Assembly (NCBI RefSeq): GCF_000214355.1
Contig: NC_015577.1
Location: 3,029,389-3,093,388, forward strand
DNA length: 64,000 nucleotides
Origin: Leadbettera azotonutricia ZAS-9
GTDB lineage: Bacteria > Spirochaetota > Spirochaetia > Treponematales > Breznakiellaceae
Direction: 5' to 3'
The notes under the pieces are model-generated. The model had not been told where the DNA came from and did not search any database. It saw only the letters and a program-made list of their open reading frames with translations. Made by a program: the position numbers and the translations under genes. Of the stretch, positions 16,699 through 24,952 are shown piece after piece (the stretch's first letter is position 1; each line of letters begins with the position of its first letter).

Positions 16699-17654
16699 AT
16701 GGATACCGCGCAATTTAAGGGAAGGTCATTGCTGACCTGGCTGGATTATGAAGCGGACGAGATCCGCCATCTATTGGAACTTTCAAAAAAAGTAAAAAGG
16801 TCAAAAACAGCGGGGGGAAGGTCCACCTCCGTTTTACAGGCAAGACCCTTGCCCTGCTCTTTGAAAAGCGTTCCACCAGGACCCGCTGCGCCTTTGAGAC
16901 CGCCTTTGGCGAAGAAGGGGGCCACCCTGTGTTCCTCTCCACCCAGGACATACAGCTGGGGGTCAAGGAATCACTGGAAGATACTGCCCGGGTATTGGGC
17001 AGGATGTTCACCGCCATACAGTTCCGGGGCTTTAAGCAATCCGCTGTGGAAACCCTGGCCAAATATTCAGGAATCCCCGTTTTCAACGGCCTCACCGACG
17101 ATTACCATCCCACCCAGGTCTTGGCCGACATCCAGACCCTGGAAGAAAACTTTGGCGATTCCTGGGGCAAAAAGCTTTGTTTTGTAGGGGATGGCAGGAA
17201 CAATGTGGCCCGCTCCCTCATGGTCATCTGTTCCAAGCTGGGGATTAACTTCTCAGTCATTACCCCGGGGAGCCTCAACCCCGACAAGGTTCTTTTGGAC
17301 AAATGCAAGCCCTTTGCCGAAGCCACGGGGGCAAAGATCACGGTCACTTCGGATTTGGCCGAGGTAAAGGGCGCCGACGCCCTCTACACCGATGTATGGG
17401 CCTCCATGGGCGAAGAGGCCAAGAAGGAAGAGCGGGCAAGACTCCTCAAACCTTTCCAGGTGAACCAGGCCCTGATGGACAAAACAGGCAGGAAAGACTG
17501 CATATTCCTCCACTGCCTCCCTGCGGTCAAAGGGGAAGAAGTCACAAAGGATGTCATAGATGGCCCCCAAAGCCGGGCCTGGGACGAGGCGGAGAATCGC
17601 AAGCACACCATAAAGGCCATTATGCTTGCCGCCATCAATGGAACAGCCGATTAG
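16699..17654 (+). pseudogene. argF: Ornithine carbamoyltransferase, reading frame broken near residue 40
   Basis: Makes citrulline from ornithine and carbamoyl phosphate (or the reverse in arginine catabolism). The frame from ATG 16699 (AAGGAAGGA about 6 nt upstream) encodes FKGRSLLTWLDYEADEIRHL and then leaves the family sequence at six G residues (16812-16817). From 16818 the -1 frame continues the protein with all motifs: EKRSTRTRCAFE (carbamoyl phosphate), DDYHPTQVLADI, and IFLHCLPA. Joined by a -1 shift, it is 318 residues, normal for the family. Either one G was lost (mutation or sequencing error) or the ribosome shifts on the slippery heptamer. Everything apart from this point looks intact, so the break is recent or programmed. 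No other arginine gene is close. Confidence 0.85.
16812..16818 (+). other. G-GGG-GGA heptamer at the argF frame break
   Basis: In the reading phase of the argF start the bases fall as G GGG GGA, which fits the canonical X XXY YYZ pattern for -1 ribosomal frameshifting. A -1 slip here gives exactly the frame that encodes the remaining enzyme (next codon AAG at 16818). A lost G in the homopolymer would look the same. Confidence 0.5.
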
Positions 17655-17681
17655 GCTGGTCTGAAGGCTGGCCCTGAGGCC

Positions 17682-17710
17682 TTGTGGAGTGGGCCTTTTA
17701 GAATTATAAT
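17682..17710 (+). promoter_or_regulatory. Promoter of the secreted protein-peptidase-nrnA run
   Basis: TTGTGG (17682-17687), 17 bp, perfect TATAAT (17705-17710). The transcript would have a leader of about 80 nt, which begins with the perfect 12-bp palindrome AACAAATTTGTT (17722-17733), a possible operator. Confidence 0.6.
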
Positions 17711-17796
17711 GAAGGTCTGGAAACAAATTTGTTCCGATAATGAAGGAGCAAAATTTAACGGCAGGCAGCCGATGTGAATATCAAGGAGGATATATG

Positions 17797-18219
17797 ATGA
17801 AAAAAGCGCTTTTTGCAGTGCTGATTGGGCTGGTTTTGGGCATAGGGCCTACGCTTTTTGCCCAGGAAAAGTCGCAGCGCAAGGAATCCGAGTTTTATTA
17901 TTTCAGTGTGCCTATCGAAAAGATCTATTCATACCGTTCAGGCTATGTGGTCACCTACAGGAAAGGGATAAACAAAATGACCCGCACCTATATACCCCAT
18001 TCCTGGTTCGAAGGTCCCAACGGGAAAGCCGAAGAGATTGGCCTGGGTTCAGGCAAAGCCTGGCCTTCCCTGACCGTGTACTACAAGAACGGCGAATTTA
18101 GCCATGTGCGTCTCTATGTGCGCAGAGAAAGGTCCCACGAATCCTGGGGCATAGTCCCCCTCAATGTCAATATTGATCAGTATTTTGAGGGTGTAGAAGA
18201 AATCAAACTGGAATTCTGA
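17797..18219 (+). CDS. Small exported protein of unknown function
   Basis: 140 residues, starting MKKALFAVLIGLVLGIGPTL and likely cleaved by signal peptidase after FA (before QEKS). The mature part is basic, with many Tyr and Arg (YYFSVPIEKIYSYRSGYVVTYRKG). It resembles small conserved periplasmic proteins of treponemes, but I cannot name it. Two ATGs in tandem (17794, 17797) follow AGGAGG at 17784-17789; the second has the better 7-nt spacing and gives a normal signal peptide. The longer frame from 17740 is unlikely. TGATG overlap couples it to the M24 peptidase gene. Confidence 0.75.
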   Translation: MKKALFAVLIGLVLGIGPTLFAQEKSQRKESEFYYFSVPIEKIYSYRSGYVVTYRKGINKMTRTYIPHSWFEGPNGKAEEIGLGSGKAWPSLTVYYKNGEFSHVRLYVRRERSHESWGIVPLNVNIDQYFEGVEEIKLEF

Positions 18220-19391
18220 TGTCCCCTGAGGAACTGGGAACCATCCAGGAAGCTATCCGCGGCGAAGGCCTCGACGGATGGCTTTTTTGCAACTTCCGCC
18301 ACAGGGATAAGCTCTCGGACGATATACTGGGGCTTTCCCATGACACTACCAACTCGCGGCTCTGGTTCTATGCTGTCCCGGCCAATGGCAGCCCTCTCAA
18401 AATAATCCATGCTGTCGAGCCTCAGGCCCTGGATGTCCTGCCCGGCACAGGGGTTTTCTACATAGCCAGGGAAGATCTCCTCGCCGCGTTAAAACCCCTC
18501 AGCGGGAAACGTTGGGGTGTGCACTCGTCGGAGACCATATTGGCTCTTTCCTATCTCGACGCAGGGACAGCGGCTGTCCTGGAAAGGGCGGGCCTTAAGC
18601 TGGTTTCAGCGGCCCCTCTCATCCAGCGCTTCCGGGGCCTTCTCGGCGCGGAAGCCATAGCTTCCCATGAGCGTGCCGCAGTTCATCTTTATGAAATCGT
18701 GGGCTTGGCCTGGGATCTGGTAAAGGAAGCCCATAAGAACAGAAAACCCATTTACGAGGGCGATGTCCGTTCCCTCATGCTCTCTGAGATGGAAAAACGG
18801 AAACTCTTCCCCGATCACCCTCCCATTGTGGCCGCAGGGCCTAATGCGGGGAATCCCCATTATGATTTTGAAAACAAAGGCGCTCTTTTTAAGGAAGATG
18901 ATGCCGTACAATTTGACCTTTGGGCCAAAGAAGAACTGCCCGGGGCCGTGTTTGCCGATATATCCTGGATTGGGGTCTTTGCAGAAAAGGCTTCCTCAAG
19001 AATCGAGAAAACTTTTATCGATCTTATAGCTGCCAGGGACAGGGCATTCTCGTTCATCGAAGAAAAACTTGCCAGCGGGCAAAGACCCAGCGGGGCTATG
19101 GTAGACAAAGCTGCCAGGGAGATGCTCATCGGAAAAGGTTATGAAAAGGCTATTAAGCACAGGACAGGCCATGGCATAGATACGGAGATCCACGGGTCAG
19201 GGGCGAATATGGATTCGGTGGAATTCCCCGATTCGCGGCTTCTTTTGGACGGTGCCTGTTTCTCCATAGAGCCGGGCCTCTACTTTGAGGATTTTGGGCT
19301 TAGGACTGAAATTGACGTGTATATACAGTCCGGGAAGGCTTTTATTTCGGGTAAGCCCCATTCAAGGCAGTCCGACCTCCTCCTCTGCTAG
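18219..19391 (+). CDS. M24 family metallopeptidase (Xaa-Pro aminopeptidase-like)
   Basis: 390 residues: a creatinase-type N-terminal domain (about 1-140) and a C-terminal pita-bread domain. The five dimetal ligands are visible: two Asp (VQFDLW, FADISW), His in RTGHGIDTEIHGSG, and two Glu (SIEPGLY, RTEIDVY). This is the set of aminopeptidase P and prolidases, which cut before or after proline. The ATG shares a base with the previous stop (TGATG). Cytoplasmic, no signal peptide. nrnA follows after 10 nt. Confidence 0.85.
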   Translation: MSPEELGTIQEAIRGEGLDGWLFCNFRHRDKLSDDILGLSHDTTNSRLWFYAVPANGSPLKIIHAVEPQALDVLPGTGVFYIAREDLLAALKPLSGKRWGVHSSETILALSYLDAGTAAVLERAGLKLVSAAPLIQRFRGLLGAEAIASHERAAVHLYEIVGLAWDLVKEAHKNRKPIYEGDVRSLMLSEMEKRKLFPDHPPIVAAGPNAGNPHYDFENKGALFKEDDAVQFDLWAKEELPGAVFADISWIGVFAEKASSRIEKTFIDLIAARDRAFSFIEEKLASGQRPSGAMVDKAAREMLIGKGYEKAIKHRTGHGIDTEIHGSGANMDSVEFPDSRLLLDGACFSIEPGLYFEDFGLRTEIDVYIQSGKAFISGKPHSRQSDLLLC

Positions 19392-19401
19392 AAGTTTATT
19401 G

Positions 19402-20379
19402 ATGAAAGAAATTCCCGCTGAGCTAATCGATTTTATAACAAGAGGAAATAAATTCATAATCGCCGGGCATCTGGAGCCCGATGGCGATTGCGTGGGAAGC
19501 CAGCTAGCCCTGGCCTCAGCTTTGAAGCGGCTTGGGAAAAAGGCCATTCCCTGTTCCGCCGGGCCTTTCAAGCGCACAGAAGTCAAACCTTACGAGAAAT
19601 TTTTTACCCCTTCCCCCTCTGAAGCTGATCTCAAAGATGCCAGGGTGATTATCGCTGACTGCGGCGCACTGGAACGCACCGGGAAACTGGCACCCCTGCT
19701 GGAAAGCTTGCCCCTGGCGATCATCGATCACCATGCAGGGGGGCAATACGCCGAGGGCGGGCAGAGCGCAGGACCGGTATTCATAGACGGAAATGCGCCT
19801 TCTGCCACTTTATTAGTATTGCATTTAATCGAGGCATTAGGGCTTAGCCTTGCACCGGAAGAGGCGGAACTCCTTCTCTTTGGCCTCTGCACCGATACAG
19901 GCTTTTTCCGCCATGTGGACGAAAAAGGGGCTGAAAGCTTCGAGGCTGCGGCTGCTATGATACGCGCAGGGGCAAGCCCCAAAAAAGCCTTCCAGGATAT
20001 ACACGGCGGCAAGAGCCTCGATTCCCGCATACTCATGGGCCATATACTCTCCAGGGCAGAATCTCATTTCAACGGAAGACTCATACTTTCAACTGAAGAA
20101 TACGAAGAAACCCAGCGTTTCGGCCTGGAAGGCAGGGATTCTGACGCAGTCTACCAGATGCTCCAATCCATTGGCGGCATGGAAGCCATAGTCATCATAC
20201 GCCAGGAAAAACCCGACAACTGCACTGTGGGCTTCCGTTCGAGAGACAAAGTGGATGTTGCGGCAGTGGCTAAATCTTTCGGCGGCGGCGGGCACAAAAA
20301 CGCTGCGGGCCTGAGCATTGCGGGCACCATTGACGAACTGAAGCCGCGCATACTTGCGGCCTTTCAAAACATCCTATAA
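19402..20379 (+). CDS. nrnA: DHH/DHHA1 oligoribonuclease/pAp phosphatase (NrnA-like)
   Basis: 325 residues. The DHH domain has GHLEPDGDCVGSQLAL, IADCGALERTG, and the motif IIDHHAGG; the C-terminal DHHA1 substrate domain has the glycine-rich GGGGHKNAAG. NrnA-type enzymes degrade short oligoribonucleotides (including pGpG from c-di-GMP turnover) and pAp, using two metals. The ATG at 19402 gives a family-like N terminus (MKEIPAELIDFI); the longer frame would lie inside the peptidase gene. The ribosome-binding site is weak, so translation is probably coupled to the peptidase gene 10 nt upstream. Confidence 0.88.
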   Translation: MKEIPAELIDFITRGNKFIIAGHLEPDGDCVGSQLALASALKRLGKKAIPCSAGPFKRTEVKPYEKFFTPSPSEADLKDARVIIADCGALERTGKLAPLLESLPLAIIDHHAGGQYAEGGQSAGPVFIDGNAPSATLLVLHLIEALGLSLAPEEAELLLFGLCTDTGFFRHVDEKGAESFEAAAAMIRAGASPKKAFQDIHGGKSLDSRILMGHILSRAESHFNGRLILSTEEYEETQRFGLEGRDSDAVYQMLQSIGGMEAIVIIRQEKPDNCTVGFRSRDKVDVAAVAKSFGGGGHKNAAGLSIAGTIDELKPRILAAFQNIL

Positions 20380-20445
20380 ATACTTTCATAAAGAAATTTG
20401 ATTACATTTGTCACTTTATTAATGCGAAATTGATGTTCTGCCCCA

Positions 20446-20451
20446 TATAAT
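20446..20451 (+). promoter_or_regulatory. Perfect TATAAT -10 box upstream of the sigma-like gene
   Basis: TATAAT 16 nt before the ATG at 20468, with AAGGAG between. The expected -35 position has no good match, so the promoter may depend on an activator. Confidence 0.4.
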
Positions 20452-20467
20452 AGGCAAGGAGCAGCTT

Positions 20468-21331
20468 ATGCGGGACACAGTATCATTATCAGTATTGCAG
20501 CAGCAATATCGCTTGGGAAGATTGAGCAAAAAAGAGCTTGAAGGCATTATCTTCCAATACCTGATTGATAATTTTGAATACTACCATGTATTCGACGGAA
20601 ACCAGGAAAGGTGGGTTGATTTTCTAAGCTGGCTTTATCCCAGGCTGTCCAGGGCGGTGGACAGCTACAGGGACAAGGGTTCATCCTTCGACGCCTATAT
20701 CAATGCCGTAGTACAATGGGGCAGCAGGGAATACCGCATGAAGGAAGCGGATCATTCTGCAACAGAGTACGCCTGCTGGAGAGCCAGGGCAGAGGAAATG
20801 GCCCTTCATGATACTGAACCCGAATATGGCGGCATGGCAACAGAAACGCTGTTGTCCCCGGAGGAATTCTCAGACCGGCAGATCCTCATCCTCTTCCTTA
20901 AATCCTATTATTTTGTTTCTGATGATTTTCTCGGCAAGGTAGCAAAATTTTTGGCCATGGAAAAGCAGGAGCTAAAAACATTAGTAGAAGAACTGCGAAT
21001 TCTCAGGGACAAGAGGGAAAAGGCAATCGCGAAGCTCAAGGACAATGTTCATAGCCAATACTACCGCTGCCTGACATTTCAAAAGAAACTCTTGACCATT
21101 TCGCCAGAAAGCAACTGTTATGAAAAACTGCAAAACCGTTTTGAAAGGGCCCACGCGCACTTCATATCCATGCAGAAACGCCTTGCAGGGGCAAGGCTGG
21201 ATGCATCCAACAGGCAAATTGCGAAAGTCCTTCATATCCCGAAGGGGACTGTCGATTCAATCCTATACACTATACGGGAGAAAGCAAAACTTTCGGGATT
21301 CGACGGTATTGGATGGGTCAGCAAGAACTAG
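20468..21331 (+). CDS. Unknown protein with sigma factor-like ends
   Basis: 287 residues, not a named family. The first 100 residues (WVDFLSWLYPRLSRAVDSY, then GSSFDAYINAVVQWGSREYR) resemble sigma-70 region 2 in the way helices and aromatic residues are placed. The C-terminal ASNRQIAKVLHIPKGTVDSIL reads as a helix-turn-helix like region 4. The middle (about 140-240) is helical and basic. A divergent sigma factor or nucleic-acid-binding regulator is my inference; it could be only an HTH protein. AAGGAG lies 7 nt before the ATG. rlmJ follows 31 nt later. Confidence 0.7.
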   Translation: MRDTVSLSVLQQQYRLGRLSKKELEGIIFQYLIDNFEYYHVFDGNQERWVDFLSWLYPRLSRAVDSYRDKGSSFDAYINAVVQWGSREYRMKEADHSATEYACWRARAEEMALHDTEPEYGGMATETLLSPEEFSDRQILILFLKSYYFVSDDFLGKVAKFLAMEKQELKTLVEELRILRDKREKAIAKLKDNVHSQYYRCLTFQKKLLTISPESNCYEKLQNRFERAHAHFISMQKRLAGARLDASNRQIAKVLHIPKGTVDSILYTIREKAKLSGFDGIGWVSKN

Positions 21332-21362
21332 GAGAAACCAGGAAGGCCGGGTATTATGGCTC

Positions 21363-22205
21363 ATGCTCAGTTACCGACATTCATTCCATGCAGGGAATGC
21401 GGCCGATGTGCTTAAGCACACGATCCTCATCTTCTGCCTCGACTACCTGGGGCAGAAGGAGAAGCCCCTGCTCTGCGTAGACACCCATGGCGGGGCAGGT
21501 TCCTACAGCTTTGCCAATCGTGAATGGGAGGCAGGGTATGGCGCCCTGGCAAAAGCCGGAGCAGCGGAAGCCCTGCCCTCCATGGCGCGGCGTTATCTGG
21601 AAATAATCAACGCCGGGGGAAAGGATTATCCGGGGTCGCCCCTTATTATGGCAAGGCTGCTCCGCCATCTGGACCGCCTGGTTTGTTTCGAGCTTCACCC
21701 CGAAGATTTTGAAACCCTGAAAAATTGTTTGGATAATTTCAGGCATGTCGAAGTCCGCAAAGAAGACGGCCCAGGAAGCCTCAAAGGTCTGTTGCCTCCG
21801 CCTTCAAGGCGGGGCCTCATCCTCATTGATCCCGCCTGGGAAGAGCTGTCCGAATACGAAATGATTCCGCAAATACTGGCAAGCGCGCTAAAACGTTTCC
21901 CGGAAGGGACTTACCTTGTATGGTATCCTCTCCTGCTCCATCCTAAAGCTGCTGCGGAAAATGCGGATTCGGAAACACTGCGCGAAAACCTCTTCGCTAT
22001 CCATGCGGGAAGGCGCTGCTTCGTGGAACTCCACACATCATCCAAAGACCATGCCCCGGCAAATTCGCCCCGGGGCATGTACGGCTCAGGACTTGTGATC
22101 ATCAATCCTCCCTATACGCTCAAGCCTGCATTGGAAGATGCGTTGCCTGTATTGGTACAAGCCATGAACGCCGAGGGGGGCTGGAAACTTGAATGGAAAG
22201 AATGA
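21363..22205 (+). CDS. rlmJ: 23S rRNA (adenine2030-N6)-methyltransferase
   Basis: 280 residues, the same length as E. coli RlmJ. Typical N terminus MLSYRHSFHAGNAADVLKH, SAM-binding DTHGGAGSY, and the catalytic tetrad region appears as DPAWEE where E. coli has DPPYE; the second Pro is Ala and the aromatic is Trp. The end RGMYGSGLVIINPPY also matches. It methylates N6 of A2030 in 23S rRNA. The start is the ATG at 21363, with only a weak distant GAAGG upstream; the longer open frame runs into the preceding gene. Confidence 0.9.
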   Translation: MLSYRHSFHAGNAADVLKHTILIFCLDYLGQKEKPLLCVDTHGGAGSYSFANREWEAGYGALAKAGAAEALPSMARRYLEIINAGGKDYPGSPLIMARLLRHLDRLVCFELHPEDFETLKNCLDNFRHVEVRKEDGPGSLKGLLPPPSRRGLILIDPAWEELSEYEMIPQILASALKRFPEGTYLVWYPLLLHPKAAAENADSETLRENLFAIHAGRRCFVELHTSSKDHAPANSPRGMYGSGLVIINPPYTLKPALEDALPVLVQAMNAEGGWKLEWKE

Positions 22206-22215
22206 ACAATACACC

Positions 22216-22896
22216 ATGAGCGCACCAAAAGCAACACAGGCAATACCGAGCCCCCTCCCCTTTCAAACCCCGGGGGAAGAAATCGCCAATTCCATACTCC
22301 ATGGAATCGGCATACTCCTGGCTATTGCGGGCCTTGTGCTTCTGGCTTTGAGAAATTCCGGCCGCCTGGGGGGACGCTATGCAGGGGCAGGCGCTATTGC
22401 CTGTTATGTCATTTTTTCCGCCACCATGATCTCCATGTTTCTGGCTTCCACCCTCTACCATGCCATACAGCACGAAGGCGCCAAACGGATCTTTCAGATA
22501 CTGGACCATTCGGCAGTTTACCTCCTCATTGCAGGAACCTATACACCTCTTTCCATACTGGGGCTCAAAGGCGTCTGGGGCTGGACCTACTTCGGCATTG
22601 AATGGGCCTTGGCCATCGCGGGCATAGTCCTCTATGCAATTAATTGGAAATTCCTCCGCAGGGCAGAGCTCACTGTTTATATACTCATGGGCTGGGCTAT
22701 TGCCATAGCTACATGGAAGCTCTACCAGCAGCTGCCACTCCCCAGCTTTGTGCTTCTTTTTGCAGGAGGCATAGCCTATACAATGGGAACTTTCTGGTAC
22801 AGGCGGAGGCACCGCAGGGTCTCCCATGTAATCTGGCACATCCACGTAATCACCGGGGCTGTGTGTCACTGGCTTTCTTTGTGGTTTTTGAGTTAG
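22216..22896 (+). CDS. Hemolysin III family membrane protein (PAQR fold)
   Basis: 226 residues with seven predicted membrane helices. Conserved family features are present: LASTLYHAI, LDHSAVYLLIAGTYTP and the C-terminal WHIHVITGAVCHW, giving the three His plus Ser/Asp that bind zinc in PAQR proteins. Bacterial members are named hemolysin III, but their physiological role is unclear and hydrolase activity is suspected. Start: ATG 22216 is used; a TTG at 22189 with GAGGGGGG before it is an alternative that would overlap rlmJ by 17 nt. Confidence 0.85.
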   Translation: MSAPKATQAIPSPLPFQTPGEEIANSILHGIGILLAIAGLVLLALRNSGRLGGRYAGAGAIACYVIFSATMISMFLASTLYHAIQHEGAKRIFQILDHSAVYLLIAGTYTPLSILGLKGVWGWTYFGIEWALAIAGIVLYAINWKFLRRAELTVYILMGWAIAIATWKLYQQLPLPSFVLLFAGGIAYTMGTFWYRRRHRRVSHVIWHIHVITGAVCHWLSLWFLS

Positions 22897-22904
22897 AATA
22901 AGAC

Positions 22905-24593
22905 ATGCCCACAGTAGACGACAAGAAAATAATTTACTCCATGTACCGGGTTTCCAGAAAGCACGGAACCAAGCAGGTACTCAAAGACATAAGCCTCTCC
23001 TATTTTTACGGCGCCAAGATAGGCGTCCTGGGGCTCAACGGATCAGGCAAGTCGAGTCTCCTCAAGATTCTCGCCGGAGTGGATACTGAATTCGCAGGCG
23101 AAACATCCGTTAGCCCCGGCTACACCATCGGCTTCCTTGAACAGGAGCCTTACCTTGAACCAGGGAAGACTGTCAAAGAGATAGTCTCCGAGGGGGTTCA
23201 GGGTCTGGTGGATCTCCTGGCGGAATTCGACAAAGTGAGCGAAGCCTTTGGCGATCCTGACGCTGACTATGACAAACTCGGGGCCAAGCAGGCTGAGCTC
23301 CAGGAAAAGATAGAAACAGCCGATGGCTGGAACCTGGACAGCCGCCTGGAACTTGCCATGAATGCCCTCCGCTGCCCTTCGGGGGATCAGATAGTTGACA
23401 ATCTTTCGGGGGGCGAAAAACGCCGGGTTGCCCTGTGCAGGCTGCTCCTTAAAAAACCGGACATACTTCTCCTGGACGAACCTACAAACCATTTGGACGC
23501 GGAAACTGTTGCCTGGCTCGAAAGGCATCTCAGGGAATACTCAGGGACTGTCATTGCCGTTACCCACGACCGCTACTTCCTGGACAATGTGGCCGGATGG
23601 ATACTCGAGCTTGACAGGGGAGAGGGCATACCATGGAAGGGCAACTATTCCAGCTGGCTTGAGCAGAAGGAGCAGCGCCTTGCCCTTGAAGAAAAGGGCG
23701 AAAGCGAGCGCCGCAAAACCCTGCAGCGGGAACTTGAATGGATACATCTTAACCCCAAAGGCCGTCATGCCAAGAGCAAGGCCCGCATAACCCAATACGA
23801 AAAATTGTTTCAGGATGGCGAGCGGGAAAAGATAAAGGACAATAAAATCACCATACCCCCGGGCCCAAGGCTGGGGCAGCTTGTTATCCAGGCCCAGGGC
23901 CTCACCAAGTCCTATGGCGAAAAACTGCTCTTTGAAAATCTGGAATTTTCTGTTCCCCCCGGGGCCTGCGTGGGCATCATAGGGCCAAACGGCGCGGGCA
24001 AAACCACCCTCTTCAAGATCATCTCGGGCCGCGAGAAGGCCGATAATGGAAGCATCAAGCTGGGGGACAGCGTGGCCCTTGCCTGGGCAGACCAGATGAG
24101 GGAAAACCTGGACAACGAAAAGACAGTCTGGGAACAGCTTTCGGGCGGCCTTGACCTTGTCAAACTTGGTTCTGGCCAGGGCGCCAAGGAAGTCAATTCC
24201 CGGGCTTACTGCGCATGGTACAATTTCTCCGGCGGGGACCAGCAGAAAAAGGTGGGGGTCCTTTCAGGGGGCGAGAGAAATAGGCTTAACCTTGCCCTCA
24301 TGCTCAAGGAAGGGGCCAATGTGCTGCTATTGGACGAACCGACCAACGACCTGGACGTGAACACCCTCCGGGCCCTGGAAGAAGCCATCGATAGCTTTGC
24401 GGGCGCCAGCCTTGTGATAAGCCACGACCGCTGGTTTCTGGACCGCATAGCCACCCATATCCTGGCCTTTGAAGACGGCGAAGTTATCTGGTATGATGGC
24501 AACTGGTCGGAATACGCCGAATGGCGGAAGCAGAAGCTGGGAGCCCAGGCCGACAGCCCCCACCGTTATATTTACCGTAAACTGGAGCGTTGA
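22905..24593 (+). CDS. ettA: ABC-F translation factor EttA
   Basis: 562 residues, two ATPase domains and no membrane part. Walker A motifs GLNGSGKSS and GPNGAGKTT, signatures LSGGEKRR and LSGGERNR, Walker B LLLDEPTNHLD and LLLDEPTNDLD. The N terminus DKKIIYSMYRVSRKHGTKQ is specific for EttA, which binds the ribosomal E site and gates the first peptide bond according to ATP level. The linker arm includes LEWIHLNPKGRHAKSKARI. TAGAAT ends 5 nt before the ATG and no ribosome-binding site is seen. The STAS gene follows by 4 nt. Confidence 0.93.
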   Translation: MPTVDDKKIIYSMYRVSRKHGTKQVLKDISLSYFYGAKIGVLGLNGSGKSSLLKILAGVDTEFAGETSVSPGYTIGFLEQEPYLEPGKTVKEIVSEGVQGLVDLLAEFDKVSEAFGDPDADYDKLGAKQAELQEKIETADGWNLDSRLELAMNALRCPSGDQIVDNLSGGEKRRVALCRLLLKKPDILLLDEPTNHLDAETVAWLERHLREYSGTVIAVTHDRYFLDNVAGWILELDRGEGIPWKGNYSSWLEQKEQRLALEEKGESERRKTLQRELEWIHLNPKGRHAKSKARITQYEKLFQDGEREKIKDNKITIPPGPRLGQLVIQAQGLTKSYGEKLLFENLEFSVPPGACVGIIGPNGAGKTTLFKIISGREKADNGSIKLGDSVALAWADQMRENLDNEKTVWEQLSGGLDLVKLGSGQGAKEVNSRAYCAWYNFSGGDQQKKVGVLSGGERNRLNLALMLKEGANVLLLDEPTNDLDVNTLRALEEAIDSFAGASLVISHDRWFLDRIATHILAFEDGEVIWYDGNWSEYAEWRKQKLGAQADSPHRYIYRKLER

Positions 24594-24597
24594 TTTT

Positions 24598-24951
24598 ATG
24601 GCGATTAAAGTTCTTAAAAACGATGAAAATATCTACATCGTAGAGCTGCAGAACGAACTGGATCTCTTTAGCTCCAATATGCTCAAAGAACTGGTCATGA
24701 AAATGGTTGAGAAAAAAATCGAACGCTTCATTATAGATTTAAAAAAAACAGAGACCATTACTTCGGCGGGCCTGGGCGCCCTGGTCTATGTTTCTTCCAC
24801 TGCAAAAAAAATGGACTTTGCCCTGGCCTTTACCAACATCAACGAAGCCGTAAAAAAAGCCATAGATATAACGAAGCTTACAGGTTATTTCCCCATAACC
24901 CCCACATTAAAAGAAGCAGTAGAATTAGTGCGCAGCCAGCCCCGGACTTGA
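24598..24951 (+). CDS. STAS-domain protein (anti-sigma factor antagonist type)
   Basis: 117 residues forming one STAS domain. The pattern FIIDLKKTETITSAGLGALVYVSS matches the SpoIIAA loop, where a Ser (here in ITSAGLG) is phosphorylated by a partner kinase. Such proteins release sigma factors or act in partner switching; no partner kinase or anti-sigma gene is adjacent. GGAG about 10 nt before the ATG, and only 4 nt after ettA, so the two are probably one transcript. It meets the PilZ gene tail to tail with a 1-nt gap. Confidence 0.85.
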   Translation: MAIKVLKNDENIYIVELQNELDLFSSNMLKELVMKMVEKKIERFIIDLKKTETITSAGLGALVYVSSTAKKMDFALAFTNINEAVKKAIDITKLTGYFPITPTLKEAVELVRSQPRT

Positions 24952-24952
24952 A

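Noticed and set aside
16929-17654. Short argF starting in the middle (ATG-like codon at 16929)
   Set aside because: The carbamoyl phosphate motif STRTR and the N-terminal domain lie upstream in the same frame back to 16818, and no ribosome-binding site is present; the frame-break explanation fits better.
17670-17699. GGCCC/GGGCC hairpin with TTTT after argF
   Set aside because: Only 5 bp, 16-nt loop, and it overlaps the -35 of the next promoter; too weak to call a terminator.
22189-22215. TTG at 22189 as start of the hemolysin III gene
   Set aside because: Possible, with GAGGGGGG upstream, but ATG 22216 gives a more usual start; kept as an alternative only.
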